DNA of 64,000 nt from Erysipelotrichaceae bacterium (lineage in GTDB: Bacteria > Bacillota_I > Bacilli_A > Erysipelotrichales > Erysipelotrichaceae). The stretch's first letter is position 1; every line of letters starts with the position of its first letter. A model generated the notes under the pieces. That model saw nothing but the letters and a program-made list of their open reading frames with translations. It was not told the origin of the DNA and made no database searches. Shown here piece by piece: positions 33,195 to 43,412 of this stretch. The stretch is from positions 59,929 to 123,928 of the forward strand of contig JAFRAB010000047.1 in assembly GCA_017405675.1 (NCBI GenBank). Direction: 5' to 3'. Both the position numbers and the translations under genes were made by a program.

Positions 33195-35858
33195 TTAAGC
33201 TGTTTTGGCATTTTCAACAGGAACTTTTTCATCCAATGATGAATCAGTTTTGTCTGTTTTCTTAATTACCAGCTGTTCCTTGTATCTGGTCGCAAAGGCA
33301 AAGCAGCCAAATGCCAGGTAGTAAATTCCAAGAGACAGGATGTGGATCAACAGTGTTTTGCGGTAAACTTCATGAACAAACAGCAAAATATTAGAAACTG
33401 CCAGGAAGATGGCACCGAAACGTATCTTCTTAGGCATTGTCAGTGAAGTTACCAAGGCAGCCGTGAGAATTACACTGTATGCAGCCATCCGGTACAACGT
33501 GTTGGCATTGAGAGACTTGACAGTTGATATGACAAATACACACAGCACTATGCTGAGTGCCCATACGATCCATTGCCATCTATCAGGTTTATCATAATTG
33601 CTGAAGCGATAAGCCAGTACTGCTTCTGCTGCCCCGAACATCAGCATTCCGCCTATGAAACTGAAGTTGATCGTCATGTCACCGAACATGCAGATTGACA
33701 AAGCTATGAATATATCTCTGCTCAGCATGCTTGGCTGTCTTGTATATCCCTTGTAACAGATATACAGCAGGAACAGTCCGATAACCAGTTTTATCATTGA
33801 TCTGGTCATCATGAACTGCGGCATTAACCAGTACAGCAATTCCTGCAGCATGAACATGGCAATAGAGCCAAAGATACAGGCAGCAGGCTTCTTGTTATAT
33901 ATAACATCATCAGAAATAAGACCAAGTCTCTTCTTTCTTCTGACCTTATGTCCTCCAACAGCCCATGTGATCAGAAGACCGCCAAGGCAGATAACAACGA
34001 TTGGTATGCAATAGATAATTACTACGATCTGTCTCCAACTGAGGTTCAGTATATTGGCGTTTTCCAGAGAAATAGCCAGTTCTGAGGTATCAGGACTGCT
34101 GATCTTGACAACATCGAAGGTACTGCCGGCAATAATTGCCGAACTACTCTGTATTGTTTCAAGTTCCTCACTAGGTGAATATAATACGTCATACTCTCCG
34201 GCATCCATTTCAGCATAGTGAAGCTGACTGAATTCATTATCCGTATAACCAACCTTTAAAGGAATGGCATGCATTTCAACTTTCTGCTTCTCATTGGAAG
34301 TTACAAGAATGGTGTAAGGTCTGTCTTTTGGCAGAAGAATGATCCGTTCCCCGTTTACTCTCTCCATGAATATATCAGGAACATTGGCTTTTCTATAATA
34401 AATCATTCCGCCATATTCGATTTCCTCAGCGAATGAACCGTCTGCTTTCAGACTTTTTACAAATTCATACTCAGGCTCAAGCTGGAAAACAGAAACATCG
34501 ACATTGCCGTCTATGACAAGTCTTGTATATTTTATGTAATCTGTGAACAACGCCTTAGGATCATCTGTAGAAAACAGCCAGGAAAGATAAACTTCCGGTG
34601 TATGTTCTCTCGCCAGATTTCCTACCAGTGTAGCATCATCATTACGGTATTTGGCAGTAACACTGCTCTTTGAAGCAAGACCTGATATCGTATAAGCCAG
34701 ATAAGTCAGCATGCTGTTGGCTTCTTTCTGATTATTATCATTGATCAGTTCCTTATTACCGGCCAGTTCCATCAGGTTTGTCATGATGTTGGATGGTGTT
34801 TTCTTTTCCCACATGCGGACAAAAGCAGTCTGCATGTGTTTTGAGTAAACAGCGCTTGTCGGTGCTATCTTCAGCAGATAGTTTAGGAACAGTCTCAGTC
34901 TTGTATCCCATTCAACATTATTGAAGAAATCCAATCCGAAATGTTCACTGTGAACCTTATTGGCTCTGGCTGCCATCTGATTGTATTCACTGTCTGTTTC
35001 CTGTGAAGGTGTATAAAGAGTAATGCCATAACGGTTAAAGCCCCAGTCAGCAAAAGCAACCTGTGTTACAGGGTCCATCTTGCCGCAGATATTGAAAATA
35101 TTAGGATATTCACCGTTATTTGGCTTCTTTGTTGTTCTTGGTGTGGCAAAAGTATATGCGAACACATTATCGTTATCAAAAAGTTCCGTATCAACAAGTT
35201 TAGCCGCAAAAATATTGCTGACAGCGGCAGCACGGCTGAACCCGGCTACCCAGATCTTGATACGTTCCTTTGCCAGATTAGTAGCGGCAATATAACCGAA
35301 CAGGCGGTCAAAAACTTCCTCAGCAGCACTGGAGAATCCAAGATGGTCCATACCGTCACCACAGGTGAAATTGGACATCCATTCATTACTGTATCCGCCT
35401 CCGCATACACCAACCGCAATCAGGACAAAATCTCCCTGATCATCAGTAAGATACTTATGCCGCATTACCGTTGAAACCGTGTAAAGAGAAGGATTCTTGT
35501 CATAGTCGTCTGTTCTTAAACCGGTAAACTGACACCCTTCTAGGAACTTATGCAGGTGATCTGCCGGATTTTCCATGGCATCGGGGTCAAGATTCGGCCT
35601 GAAAGAAGAAACAGCCATGCCAAGTGACAGTCTGGCCAGTTTATGATTGTATATCGAGGCTGACTGGCAGAACCACTTGTCGTTATACTCGAAATTCCAT
35701 CTTCCCAGTGTTTTGGTCGTATTAATGTCAAAAAGGGCCTCAACTGTATAGCTGCCCTCATCTTCCTGCTCTTCCGCTCTGGCAGTCAGGCTGAAAGAAG
35801 GCACTAATACGATCAATGCCAGGATTATTATCAACAGTTTTCTGACTGACTTCTTCAT
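33195..35858 (-). CDS. Secreted alpha/beta-hydrolase (lipase-like) fused to a YhhN/TMEM86-like membrane domain
   Basis: 887 residues. A signal peptide (about 1-29, ending SLTARA) leads to an outer alpha/beta-hydrolase domain of about 350 residues with nucleophile elbow VAGFSRAAAV near residue 208 and a downstream FATPRTT strand, as in class 3 lipases. After a beta-rich linker, about eight membrane helices begin near residue 625. Their centre, ALSICMFGDMTINFSFIGGMLMFGAAEA, fits the YhhN/TMEM86 signature (SxxGDxxL...G...FxxxH), though the usual His is Glu. TMEM86 proteins cleave lysoplasmalogens. A phospholipase plus lysoplasmalogenase in one chain is my inference. GTG at 35879 is an alternative start. 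Confidence 0.75.
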   Translation of the reverse strand: MKKSVRKLLIIILALIVLVPSFSLTARAEEQEDEGSYTVEALFDINTTKTLGRWNFEYNDKWFCQSASIYNHKLARLSLGMAVSSFRPNLDPDAMENPADHLHKFLEGCQFTGLRTDDYDKNPSLYTVSTVMRHKYLTDDQGDFVLIAVGVCGGGYSNEWMSNFTCGDGMDHLGFSSAAEEVFDRLFGYIAATNLAKERIKIWVAGFSRAAAVSNIFAAKLVDTELFDNDNVFAYTFATPRTTKKPNNGEYPNIFNICGKMDPVTQVAFADWGFNRYGITLYTPSQETDSEYNQMAARANKVHSEHFGLDFFNNVEWDTRLRLFLNYLLKIAPTSAVYSKHMQTAFVRMWEKKTPSNIMTNLMELAGNKELINDNNQKEANSMLTYLAYTISGLASKSSVTAKYRNDDATLVGNLAREHTPEVYLSWLFSTDDPKALFTDYIKYTRLVIDGNVDVSVFQLEPEYEFVKSLKADGSFAEEIEYGGMIYYRKANVPDIFMERVNGERIILLPKDRPYTILVTSNEKQKVEMHAIPLKVGYTDNEFSQLHYAEMDAGEYDVLYSPSEELETIQSSSAIIAGSTFDVVKISSPDTSELAISLENANILNLSWRQIVVIIYCIPIVVICLGGLLITWAVGGHKVRRKKRLGLISDDVIYNKKPAACIFGSIAMFMLQELLYWLMPQFMMTRSMIKLVIGLFLLYICYKGYTRQPSMLSRDIFIALSICMFGDMTINFSFIGGMLMFGAAEAVLAYRFSNYDKPDRWQWIVWALSIVLCVFVISTVKSLNANTLYRMAAYSVILTAALVTSLTMPKKIRFGAIFLAVSNILLFVHEVYRKTLLIHILSLGIYYLAFGCFAFATRYKEQLVIKKTDKTDSSLDEKVPVENAKTA

Positions 35859-35954
35859 TATCAAAAACTTCTTTCTCACTATATTTATTTTATAGAAACA
35901 CAGGCCACTAAATCAATAATAAAAATGAAGTCCAAACATCAGCTTTTATAAGAC

Positions 35955-35990
35955 AAAAACATCTGCTTCTCATTGTCAGCAGATGTTTTT
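35955..35990 (-). terminator. Terminator after the sensor phosphatase gene
   Basis: Minus-strand AAAAACATCTGCT / AGCAGATGTTTTT stem, ten-base loop. Confidence 0.85.
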
Positions 35991-35994
35991 CAGT

Positions 35995-38145
35995 TTATTG
36001 ATTCTGTTTTCCTTTATATTCCAGACAGAGCATCGTAAGGTCATCGAACTGCTCAGCATCCTCAACGAATGCATCAACAGCCTTTATCATGTTCTGCAGT
36101 GTCTGTTCCGGACTGTCATCAGGATTTTCGTTCAGTGCTTCCACTACTCTGTTAACACCGAACATTTTTTCATCCTTGTTGGTAGCTTCCGGCAATCCAT
36201 CACTATATACGAATATTTTGGATCCCGGCTCCAACTGTATTTCGTATTCATCATATTTCATATGCTGCATGGCACCCAGAACAAGTCCGTGTTTGTCCTT
36301 ATACATTACATAGCTGCCGTCCGGATGCTTGATAATCGGATATTCATGTCCGGCATTGCACGCGGTCAGCTTGCCTGTTGACAGTTCCAGTATTCCGATC
36401 CAGGCAGTTAGGAACATTTCAGCCTCGTTATGCGTACATAATGCCTCATTTAGCTGAGCCAGAACTCTGTCACATTTCTTGAGCATCATTGCCGTATTTC
36501 TCAGGATGATCACTGACATCATCATGAACAGTGCTCCAGGAATACCCTTCCCGGAAACATCGGCAATCGTCAGGCAGAGATGGTCATCATCAATGAAGAA
36601 GTAATCAAAGAAATCTCCGCCTACTTCACGGGCAGGATCCATGACACCGAAAATCTCAAATTCCTTGCAGTCAGGGAAAGGAGGATTTTCGTGTGGAAGC
36701 ATTGAAGCCTGAATTCTTTCAGCCAGTGAAAGCTCAGCACTCATTCTCTCGTTTTTAGCCGTGTATAGCTGAATGTCATTGATATACATTTTCATTCTTT
36801 CCGTCAGTGAACGGAAGGAATCAGCCATTACCTGGATTTCATCATCGGTATTCATATCCCACTTGAAATCAAGGTTATCACCTTCAATAGCCTGAACTTC
36901 TTCGGTCAGAGCCTTGATAGGTTTGATGATCCTTTTTGACAGAACCATGGAATTAGCCAGTGCAAAGGCAAATGCACAGGCAAATACGGCAACCATCATG
37001 ATAAGAGAATGCCCAATAAGCATATTTGTGTTCTGGTAGGCCTGTTCTGTCAGACTGCTGAGATTATCCCGCAGCAGTCTTGTCGGTTCATCAACCTGTG
37101 CCCGTGAAAGAATAACAAACATTGACCAGCCTATCGTCTTAAGAGGCGCATAGGCAACATACTGATCAATGCCGTCTATTGCGAGCATTGCTACACCTGT
37201 ACCGCCCCGAACGGCGTCAGTAGCTATTTCAGCAATGGAACTGTCCAGAGTTCTGAGGTCCGGTCCGCCATCAACAGCTGCTAAGGTTCCGTTACTGTAA
37301 GTTGAGAAAAGAACCTGTCCTCTGCGGTTTAAAATACATGAATTACCATTGGCTCCCAGGTCAACGTTTTTAACCAGGCTTTCCAGGGCATCCAGATACA
37401 TGCCGCCTCCGGCAACAGCTACCAGCTTACCGTCTCTGTATACCGGAACACCGCACATGATACCAAGCTGAGGTGTATGAACATCTCTTACTACCGGAGT
37501 AAAATATGGTACCCCGCTTTCCCGGGCTCCTCTGTACCAAGGTCTCTTTTTTGCCTCAAGAGGCATAATATTTCCAGCTTCATCAAACTTGCTGGCAGAT
37601 ATGTAGTCAGCCTGAACCATGAAGCCTGATTCCGTAGCAACATAAATAGATGCCAGATTCTCAGATTCGCCGTTAACTGACATCAGAGTATCGCCAACAT
37701 TTCCCAGTAAACCCAGTTCACTGACAATCCGGGGATCATTCGGGTTTACTTCACTGGAATACAGTACCTGCAGAGACAGCTGTCCGTCCTTGCTCTTATC
37801 AGGCAGCCGTACCTTTTTCCGCACATACCGGTTCGGGTTTTCATAGATCCGCTTGGCGTCAGCCGCAACAATGCGGACCGATTTTTCAAAATCGATAAAG
37901 AAACTGTCAGCGATGCTGGCCTTATCCTGAGCCAGTTCCAGCAGACGTTCCTTTGAAAATTCAGACATTGTTGATGATGATATTTCCTTGACTGATTCAC
38001 CAACTTGATGGTTAGTACTGACAACGACATCGGATATATCTTTCATTGAGAGCATGAAAATAACGCCGACAATAAGTAAAGTCACAATGATAACACCTAT
38101 CATCACCATTGAGATTTTCTGCCCCAGTGATTTTACCTTAAACAT
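35995..38145 (-). CDS. Membrane sensor PP2C-type phosphatase (dCache-HAMP-SpoIIE/RsbU)
   Basis: 716 residues. Membrane helix 1 (about 10-32), an extracellular double-Cache sensor (with MPLEAKKRPWYRGARESG and YVAYAPLKTIGWSMFV signatures), membrane helix 2 (about 376-398), HAMP (from SKRIIKPIKALTEEV), then a PP2C SpoIIE domain: RIQASMLP, EVGGDFFDYFF with metal-binding Asp, ADVSGKGIPGALFM, NAGHEYP and YSDGLPEATN. Such proteins dephosphorylate an anti-sigma-factor antagonist in response to an external ligand. No anti-sigma or STAS gene is nearby, so the target must lie elsewhere. Single-gene unit. Confidence 0.93.
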   Translation of the reverse strand: MFKVKSLGQKISMVMIGVIIVTLLIVGVIFMLSMKDISDVVVSTNHQVGESVKEISSSTMSEFSKERLLELAQDKASIADSFFIDFEKSVRIVAADAKRIYENPNRYVRKKVRLPDKSKDGQLSLQVLYSSEVNPNDPRIVSELGLLGNVGDTLMSVNGESENLASIYVATESGFMVQADYISASKFDEAGNIMPLEAKKRPWYRGARESGVPYFTPVVRDVHTPQLGIMCGVPVYRDGKLVAVAGGGMYLDALESLVKNVDLGANGNSCILNRRGQVLFSTYSNGTLAAVDGGPDLRTLDSSIAEIATDAVRGGTGVAMLAIDGIDQYVAYAPLKTIGWSMFVILSRAQVDEPTRLLRDNLSSLTEQAYQNTNMLIGHSLIMMVAVFACAFAFALANSMVLSKRIIKPIKALTEEVQAIEGDNLDFKWDMNTDDEIQVMADSFRSLTERMKMYINDIQLYTAKNERMSAELSLAERIQASMLPHENPPFPDCKEFEIFGVMDPAREVGGDFFDYFFIDDDHLCLTIADVSGKGIPGALFMMMSVIILRNTAMMLKKCDRVLAQLNEALCTHNEAEMFLTAWIGILELSTGKLTACNAGHEYPIIKHPDGSYVMYKDKHGLVLGAMQHMKYDEYEIQLEPGSKIFVYSDGLPEATNKDEKMFGVNRVVEALNENPDDSPEQTLQNMIKAVDAFVEDAEQFDDLTMLCLEYKGKQNQ

Positions 38146-38225
38146 ATCCGATCCTTTCTTTCAGCCATTAATAACCTTGTTGCTTTTCTTATTATATCAG
38201 TAAAAAAATACAGATTTCCACAGAT

Positions 38226-39281
38226 TTAAATCCTGTTGAGATATTCATCCAGAGTATCGCTGACTCTGCGCGGTCCCCTTACTGCCCTGACCCCGAATTC
38301 ATTCAGCTTTCTGAATGTACAGTAATCAGCGGGATATTCCTTCAGTACATCCATTTTCATCAGCCGTTTCATGGATACATTCCTGCTGCTGAATTCATAA
38401 GGTATCCCCGTTTCCGTTACCACGCATTTATAGCGTACCGCCGATACAGGAGCACCGACATACATATAGACTATGTCACCTGTCTTTATGCCATGTCCCT
38501 GCTTCCAGTCAACACCCTTCTTTTTACTAAATGCCTTATCAATATCATAGTAGGCAGGATTTGCCGGTACGATCCAGATATCAGGATTAACATCAGCAGG
38601 CTTGCCAGCACGTACTACCAGCGAACGGCTGACATCAACAAGCTTCATGATATCTTCATCACTGACCGTGTTATCCATCACAATACTGACCCAGCTGTTG
38701 CGGTTCATGTGATAACAGTCATAGATTCCCGGTGTTCTCAGAAGCCTGTCTCTTTCCTGAGGAATTATCTTTACATTAAGGATCTCAATCAGATCTTCAT
38801 TATCCCCGTCAAACATGCGGTTAAACGGGATATTCATTATCAGTCCGTACCATTTCCGGTTTTCCGGGTAACGGAAAACGCCATAATCTTCCAGTTTTTT
38901 AAATGGGAAGTCAGGTGTTTCGCCATACCTGTTCCTTATTTCTTCCGCTATGCGGTTTGACTGAGCAAAAAGGAAATACTGATTCTGACAACAGCTATCC
39001 TGTATTTTCCTGAGAATGATCTCATATTCTTCCCTGATCCGGGATACATATGCACCTGATATGTTTTTAACATGAACGGGATAATACTCCTCGTCACTGT
39101 CATTATCCCATAAAGTACCTTTCAGATTGCCCTGATCATCAATGGAGATCCTGGCACTGAAATGTCCGTCCATGAAATCCTCACTGTAAAAATACCCTTC
39201 TTCTGATCTGACGAAACCGAATGGTTCCAGTTTTGTTTTATCAACCAGTGTTTTTCTGAAAACTTCTTCCTCTATGAGCAT
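38226..39281 (-). CDS. MmcQ/YjbR-domain protein fused to an EVE domain
   Basis: 351 residues. The N-terminal 110 or so fit the YjbR/MmcQ group (EEEVFRKTLVDKTKLEPFGFV...HFSARISIDD). The C-terminal part from about residue 230 has the EVE/PUA-like pattern IWIVPANPAYYDIDKAF, then WKQGHGIKTGDIVYMYVGAP, where EVE domains bind modified DNA bases. Between them is a further YjbR-like repeat (YGVFRYPENRKWYGLIM). The start, seven bases after the dppF-like stop, suggests it is the last gene of the transporter operon. Role unknown; EVE proteins are often linked with recognition of modified nucleic acid. Confidence 0.8.
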   Translation of the reverse strand: MLIEEEVFRKTLVDKTKLEPFGFVRSEEGYFYSEDFMDGHFSARISIDDQGNLKGTLWDNDSDEEYYPVHVKNISGAYVSRIREEYEIILRKIQDSCCQNQYFLFAQSNRIAEEIRNRYGETPDFPFKKLEDYGVFRYPENRKWYGLIMNIPFNRMFDGDNEDLIEILNVKIIPQERDRLLRTPGIYDCYHMNRNSWVSIVMDNTVSDEDIMKLVDVSRSLVVRAGKPADVNPDIWIVPANPAYYDIDKAFSKKKGVDWKQGHGIKTGDIVYMYVGAPVSAVRYKCVVTETGIPYEFSSRNVSMKRLMKMDVLKEYPADYCTFRKLNEFGVRAVRGPRRVSDTLDEYLNRI

Positions 39282-39288
39282 TACTTCT

Positions 39289-40149
39289 CTATTCCTCCGT
39301 CAGAAAACAGGCCACAAAATGGTCTTCTGATATTTCCCTGCCGCAGCATCTTTCCTTCAGACATCTGTCTTTTCTATATGGACATCTTGGTGCAAACGGA
39401 CAGCCGCTGCTTTCAATCTGATCATTTCTGACTTCAAATTCTTCATTCTTCTCAAAAGGCGAAGGAACAGCCGAAAGCAGGAATCTGGTATATGGATGCA
39501 CCGGATCATTGATAATGTCATCGGTCTTTCCCATTTCCATGATCTGACCTTTATACATGATCATTATGCGATCGGCAATATGTCTTACAACCGCGAGATC
39601 ATGGGAAATAAACAGATATGTAAGATCCTGTTCCCGCTGTAGGTCTTCCAGCAGTGAAATGATCTTGCTCTGATATGAAACATCCAGAGCCGAAACAGGT
39701 TCGTCACAGACGATGAAATCAGGGTCAGTGCCTAATGCTCTGGCAATCCCGACTCTCTGCAGCTGACCGCCTGAAAGCTCATGCGGATAGCTGTTTTTTT
39801 CCTGTCGGCTCAGGCCTACCTTTTCCAGTAATCCAACGGCTTCTTTTCGGTTCTTAAGACCTTCAGCAACTATGCTTTCAACAGTCCAGTACGGATCTAC
39901 GGAATTATACGGATCCTGGAATATTATCTGATGCCCCTTTGCTTTGCTGATGATCGTACCTGTATCAGCCTTCAGCAGCCCCGCCAGGCATCTTCCCAGC
40001 GTTGTTTTACCGCAGCCTGATTCACCGACCACACCCAGAGTTTCTCCTCTGTACAGCTTAAAACTGACATCATCCAATGCCTTTGTTATCTTGTCTCCGG
40101 AATGAAAAGTCATGGTCATATTGCTGACCTCAATTAAAACTTCTTTCAT
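39289..40149 (-). CDS. Oligopeptide/dipeptide-type ABC transporter ATP-binding protein (DppF-like)
   Basis: 286 residues. Walker [10 protein letters not shown], signature [15 protein letters not shown], Walker [14 protein letters not shown] and the switch His in FISHDLAVV are intact. The C-terminal cysteine motif [14 protein letters not shown] is typical of Dpp/Opp ATPases, which may hold an iron-sulfur cluster. Of two close ATGs, the one at 40149 has GAGG seven bases upstream and forms a TAATG overlap with the dppD-like stop. It works with the upstream DppD-like subunit. Confidence 0.92.
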   Translation of the reverse strand: MKEVLIEVSNMTMTFHSGDKITKALDDVSFKLYRGETLGVVGESGCGKTTLGRCLAGLLKADTGTIISKAKGHQIIFQDPYNSVDPYWTVESIVAEGLKNRKEAVGLLEKVGLSRQEKNSYPHELSGGQLQRVGIARALGTDPDFIVCDEPVSALDVSYQSKIISLLEDLQREQDLTYLFISHDLAVVRHIADRIMIMYKGQIMEMGKTDDIINDPVHPYTRFLLSAVPSPFEKNEEFEVRNDQIESSGCPFAPRCPYRKDRCLKERCCGREISEDHFVACFLTEE

Positions 40150-41120
40150 TACCATACCTCTTCCAATACACAGGCACAGCTGTGTCCGTTAAGCATCCTG
40201 GTTTCAGGATCTTTTTCAAAGCATTCCTTGCGTGCATAAGGACAGCGCGGAGCAAAACTGCAGCCGGCTGTCTCCTTCAGAAAACTGAACATTTCACCTT
40301 CGATAGGCATCAGCTTTCTTTCATTTTTACCGTATTTTATGGAAGGAATAGTCTTGAGCAGAGCCTGAGTATACGGATGCAGAGGGAAATTGAAAATATC
40401 CCTGATCCTGCCCTCTTCCACTACTCTGCCGCCATAGAATACGGAAATACTGTCAGCGATCTCGGCAGCCACATCCAGAGAATGCGTAATAAACAGCACA
40501 GCGAGCTGTCTTTTGGCCGCCAGCTTCTTAAGCAGCTGCAGTATTTCTTTCTGTATGGTTACATCCAGAGCCGTTGTAGGCTCGTCTGCGATCAGTATTT
40601 CCGGACTGTTCAGTAATGCCATCGCAATCATAACGCGCTGTCTGAGGCCTCCTGAAAGCTCGTGAGGATATTTCTTCATGATTTCCTCAGGATTTCTGAT
40701 ACCGCAGGCTTCCAGCATTTCAGCTGCCGTTTCTGAGGCCTGTTTACGGTTAACCTTATCCGCAATGTTAATTGTTTCGGCCATCTGTCTTTCAATCGTA
40801 TACAGCGGATCAAGAGCACTGAAAGGATCCTGGAAAACAACGCCAAGTTTCCGGCTGCGCAGCTTTCTCATATCGTTCTGTCCGACTTTCAGCATATCGG
40901 TTCCATCGACCATGATCCTGCCGCTTTCGATAAAGGCATTATCCGGCAGTAAGCCTATCAGAGCATTTACCAGCGTGCTTTTGCCACAGCCTGATTCTCC
41001 TACGACCGCTCTGATCTGCCCTTTTTCAAGCGAAAGACTGACGTCTCGTAAAACATGACGGCGTCCTTCCGGAATACGGTATATGACATTAAGATTTTCA
41101 ATCGAAAGTATTTTACTCAT
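40149..41120 (-). CDS. Oligopeptide/dipeptide-type ABC transporter ATP-binding protein (DppD-like)
   Basis: 323 residues from the ATG at 41120, which AAGGAG seven bases upstream supports. Walker [10 protein letters not shown], signature [15 protein letters not shown], Walker [14 protein letters not shown] and FITHSLDVA are present, with the [14 protein letters not shown] motif at the C-terminus. It overlaps the permease upstream by eight bases and the second ATPase downstream by one. The pair energises the two permeases. Confidence 0.93.
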   Translation of the reverse strand: MSKILSIENLNVIYRIPEGRRHVLRDVSLSLEKGQIRAVVGESGCGKSTLVNALIGLLPDNAFIESGRIMVDGTDMLKVGQNDMRKLRSRKLGVVFQDPFSALDPLYTIERQMAETINIADKVNRKQASETAAEMLEACGIRNPEEIMKKYPHELSGGLRQRVMIAMALLNSPEILIADEPTTALDVTIQKEILQLLKKLAAKRQLAVLFITHSLDVAAEIADSISVFYGGRVVEEGRIRDIFNFPLHPYTQALLKTIPSIKYGKNERKLMPIEGEMFSFLKETAGCSFAPRCPYARKECFEKDPETRMLNGHSCACVLEEVW

Positions 41121-41952
41121 GCAGATACTCCTTCGGATCAAGTGCATCTCTCAAACCATGAGTAATCAGAGTCACACATAATACACTTAAAGAAATAAAG
41201 AAACACGGAATGAAAACAAGGAAACCGCGGCTTCCGATAAGGTGGAAATAATCAGCCACCATTCTGCCCCATTCCGGAGTCGGTGATGAAATGCCGATTT
41301 CCAGATAGCCCAGAATGCTGCAGGCTACTATGCTGGCAGCGTATGTTGAACTGAACCGTACCAGGATAGTTGAATATACATTACGCAGAATATGACGGGT
41401 AATAATATGCCAGTTACTCTTGCCCAGAACTTTTGCCGCCGCAATGAATTCAGCATCACGTATCTTAAGCACGGATGATCTGACGGTCTGGGTAACAGAC
41501 GGTATCCTGGCTATGGCCACAGCCAGAGCAAAATAGCCCTTGCCCCAGCCTAATGACACTTCCATTATAATAACGATCAGAATGTATGGGATGGCTGAAA
41601 CCGCCTCGCAGACAGATACAACAGCCTTATCAAAAAAGCCGCCCAGATACGCTGAAAACATGCCCAGCAGCGTTCCACAGGTCACCGCCAGCACTGTCGC
41701 CAGGAAAGACAGTCCGAGAGTATAACGTCCACCCACCATCATTCTGGTAAACATGTCGCGGCCCAGATTATCCGTGCTGAAAGGATGCCGTAATGAAACC
41801 GGTGCATACTGCTGATCAAGATGCAGAGACGAATAGTCATTATATCCCAGCAGTGGAAAAACCAGACAGCTGAGAATGACGGCACAGAATATCAGAAGAG
41901 ATATCAGTGCTGTCTTATTGTGTATGAATCTTCTTAAAGCTCGTTTAAACAT
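41113..41952 (-). CDS. Peptide-type ABC transporter permease (DppC-like)
   Basis: 279 residues with an N-terminal cytoplasmic OppC_N-type segment and membrane helix, FSTDNLGRDMFTRMMVGGRYTL (a DppC hallmark), and about five further helices holding the EAA loop (AAKVLGKSNWHIITRHILRNV). The ATG at 41952 overlaps the end of the DppB-like gene by eight bases, with GGGAG nine bases upstream. Forms a heterodimeric channel with the DppB-like subunit. Confidence 0.92.
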   Translation of the reverse strand: MFKRALRRFIHNKTALISLLIFCAVILSCLVFPLLGYNDYSSLHLDQQYAPVSLRHPFSTDNLGRDMFTRMMVGGRYTLGLSFLATVLAVTCGTLLGMFSAYLGGFFDKAVVSVCEAVSAIPYILIVIIMEVSLGWGKGYFALAVAIARIPSVTQTVRSSVLKIRDAEFIAAAKVLGKSNWHIITRHILRNVYSTILVRFSSTYAASIVACSILGYLEIGISSPTPEWGRMVADYFHLIGSRGFLVFIPCFFISLSVLCVTLITHGLRDALDPKEYLHE

Positions 41953-42886
41953 TGTTACCAACTCCCATCTCACTGCCGCGCAGTTTCGGATCAAATATGC
42001 AGTAAAGAATGTCAGAAACAATGTTAAAGACAATTATGACAATGGCAATTACCATTGTACAGGCCAGAATCACACCGTAATCACGGCTGTTAATGGCCTG
42101 AATCAGATAATATCCAATTCCCGGAATGGCATAAAACCATTCAGCGATGAAAGAAGAAACAAATATGGACGCCGTCATTTCCTTTATGACTGCTATGGTC
42201 GGCAGCATGGCATTTTTCAAGGCATGTCTGAACAGGATTACTCCTTCCTTCTGTCCACGGCTGCGCAGGTTACGTACATAAGGCTTGTTCAGTTCCTCGA
42301 TGATTTCAAAACGGCAGATCTGAATCGTATTAGCCAGAGCTGAGGCACTGATCGTTATGGTCGGCAGAATGAAGTATATCGGCTTTTTATACCCGAATAC
42401 CGGTAACAGTCTCAGCCCAACGCAGAAAATCATTGCCAGATAAATGGCCAGACAGAAAGGCGGTATGCTGGCTGTTAACATGGAAGCAACCGAAATGATC
42501 CTGTCGATCCAGGTTCCCCTCTTGCTGGCAGCCAGTGTTCCCAAGACGATGCCGGCAACTACAATGAATACAAAACCGATCAGAGTCAGAAGCAGCGTCA
42601 GTCTGGTACGTGTCAGGATTTCAGCTGAAAGATTATGATGTCTGAAGCCGCTGGCAAAATGGAATTTCGTAATAACATCATAAATATATCTCAGATAACG
42701 GCTGAACAAATTGGGTTCAGTTCTGAAAAAGCTGAACACGCGATCCAAAAGATCACCGGATCCATTAATGCCCAAATAACCCAGACGTGATCCGGGTATA
42801 TAGGTTAAAATGGCAAATACGGCAAACATAGCTGTCAGAAGAACAGCTACGGCACCAAGGATACGGTTTCTGATAAATCTGAACAT
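41945..42886 (-). CDS. Peptide-type ABC transporter permease (DppB-like)
   Basis: 313 residues from the ATG at 42886, starting MFRFIRNRILGAVAVLLTAMF as DppB/OppB proteins do, with six helices and the coupling region LRSRGQKEGVILFRHALKNAM. No ribosome binding site is visible; a TATAAT ends six bases before the ATG, so the transcript may be leaderless. The operon dppB-C-D-F plus the YjbR-EVE gene has no substrate-binding protein gene on either side, so the substrate (peptide, nickel or other) is open. Confidence 0.92.
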   Translation of the reverse strand: MFRFIRNRILGAVAVLLTAMFAVFAILTYIPGSRLGYLGINGSGDLLDRVFSFFRTEPNLFSRYLRYIYDVITKFHFASGFRHHNLSAEILTRTRLTLLLTLIGFVFIVVAGIVLGTLAASKRGTWIDRIISVASMLTASIPPFCLAIYLAMIFCVGLRLLPVFGYKKPIYFILPTITISASALANTIQICRFEIIEELNKPYVRNLRSRGQKEGVILFRHALKNAMLPTIAVIKEMTASIFVSSFIAEWFYAIPGIGYYLIQAINSRDYGVILACTMVIAIVIIVFNIVSDILYCIFDPKLRGSEMGVGNNV

Positions 42887-42983
42887 AAGAGAATTATAAT
42901 ACTTTTTATAATCAAAGAAAAAGCGTTCTGCATATAAAACAAAAAGGCATATAATGAAGATGTAAGGAACGGAAAACAACAAT

Positions 42984-43412
42984 ATGAATAAAGTAACAGT
43001 ACCGTTAAAACTGATCGTACAGGGTCTGGAAATGGCTTCTGACCAGTACAGTCAGTATCTTGATATTGAAGAAATGAAAATAGTATCACTGCCTCAGAAT
43101 GAACCTTCCCCAGAAGAACCTGAACTGATTGAGCAGATAAGACAGCAATTCAAAACCAGGTATTTCCCACTTCCTGAGCCTCATGAAATAGATGACTATC
43201 GTATCATGCGCAATTTCGTCTACAGCCTGAATGAGGGAGACGTCAAGGATGAACTGGAGAGCGCCTTACATGGCAAGGGAGCATTCAGAAGATTCAGAAG
43301 TGCCGTTCATTATACCGGCATGAACAATATCTGGTACAGCTTCAGGGATACCGTATACAGGGAAATCGCCGTAAAATGGTGCGAGAAGTATAACTTCAGC
43401 AGCGACATATAA
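42984..43412 (+). CDS. UPF0158 family protein
   Basis: 142 residues. The C-terminal half has the family pattern RNFVYSL...L...LHGKGAFRRFRSAVHYTGMNNIWYSFRDTVYREIAVKWCE. UPF0158 members are small, soluble, and of unknown role. A TATAAT at 42950-42955 and an AAGGAACGG stretch precede the ATG. It is divergent from the dpp-like operon and convergent with plsC. Confidence 0.82.
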   Translation: MNKVTVPLKLIVQGLEMASDQYSQYLDIEEMKIVSLPQNEPSPEEPELIEQIRQQFKTRYFPLPEPHEIDDYRIMRNFVYSLNEGDVKDELESALHGKGAFRRFRSAVHYTGMNNIWYSFRDTVYREIAVKWCEKYNFSSDI

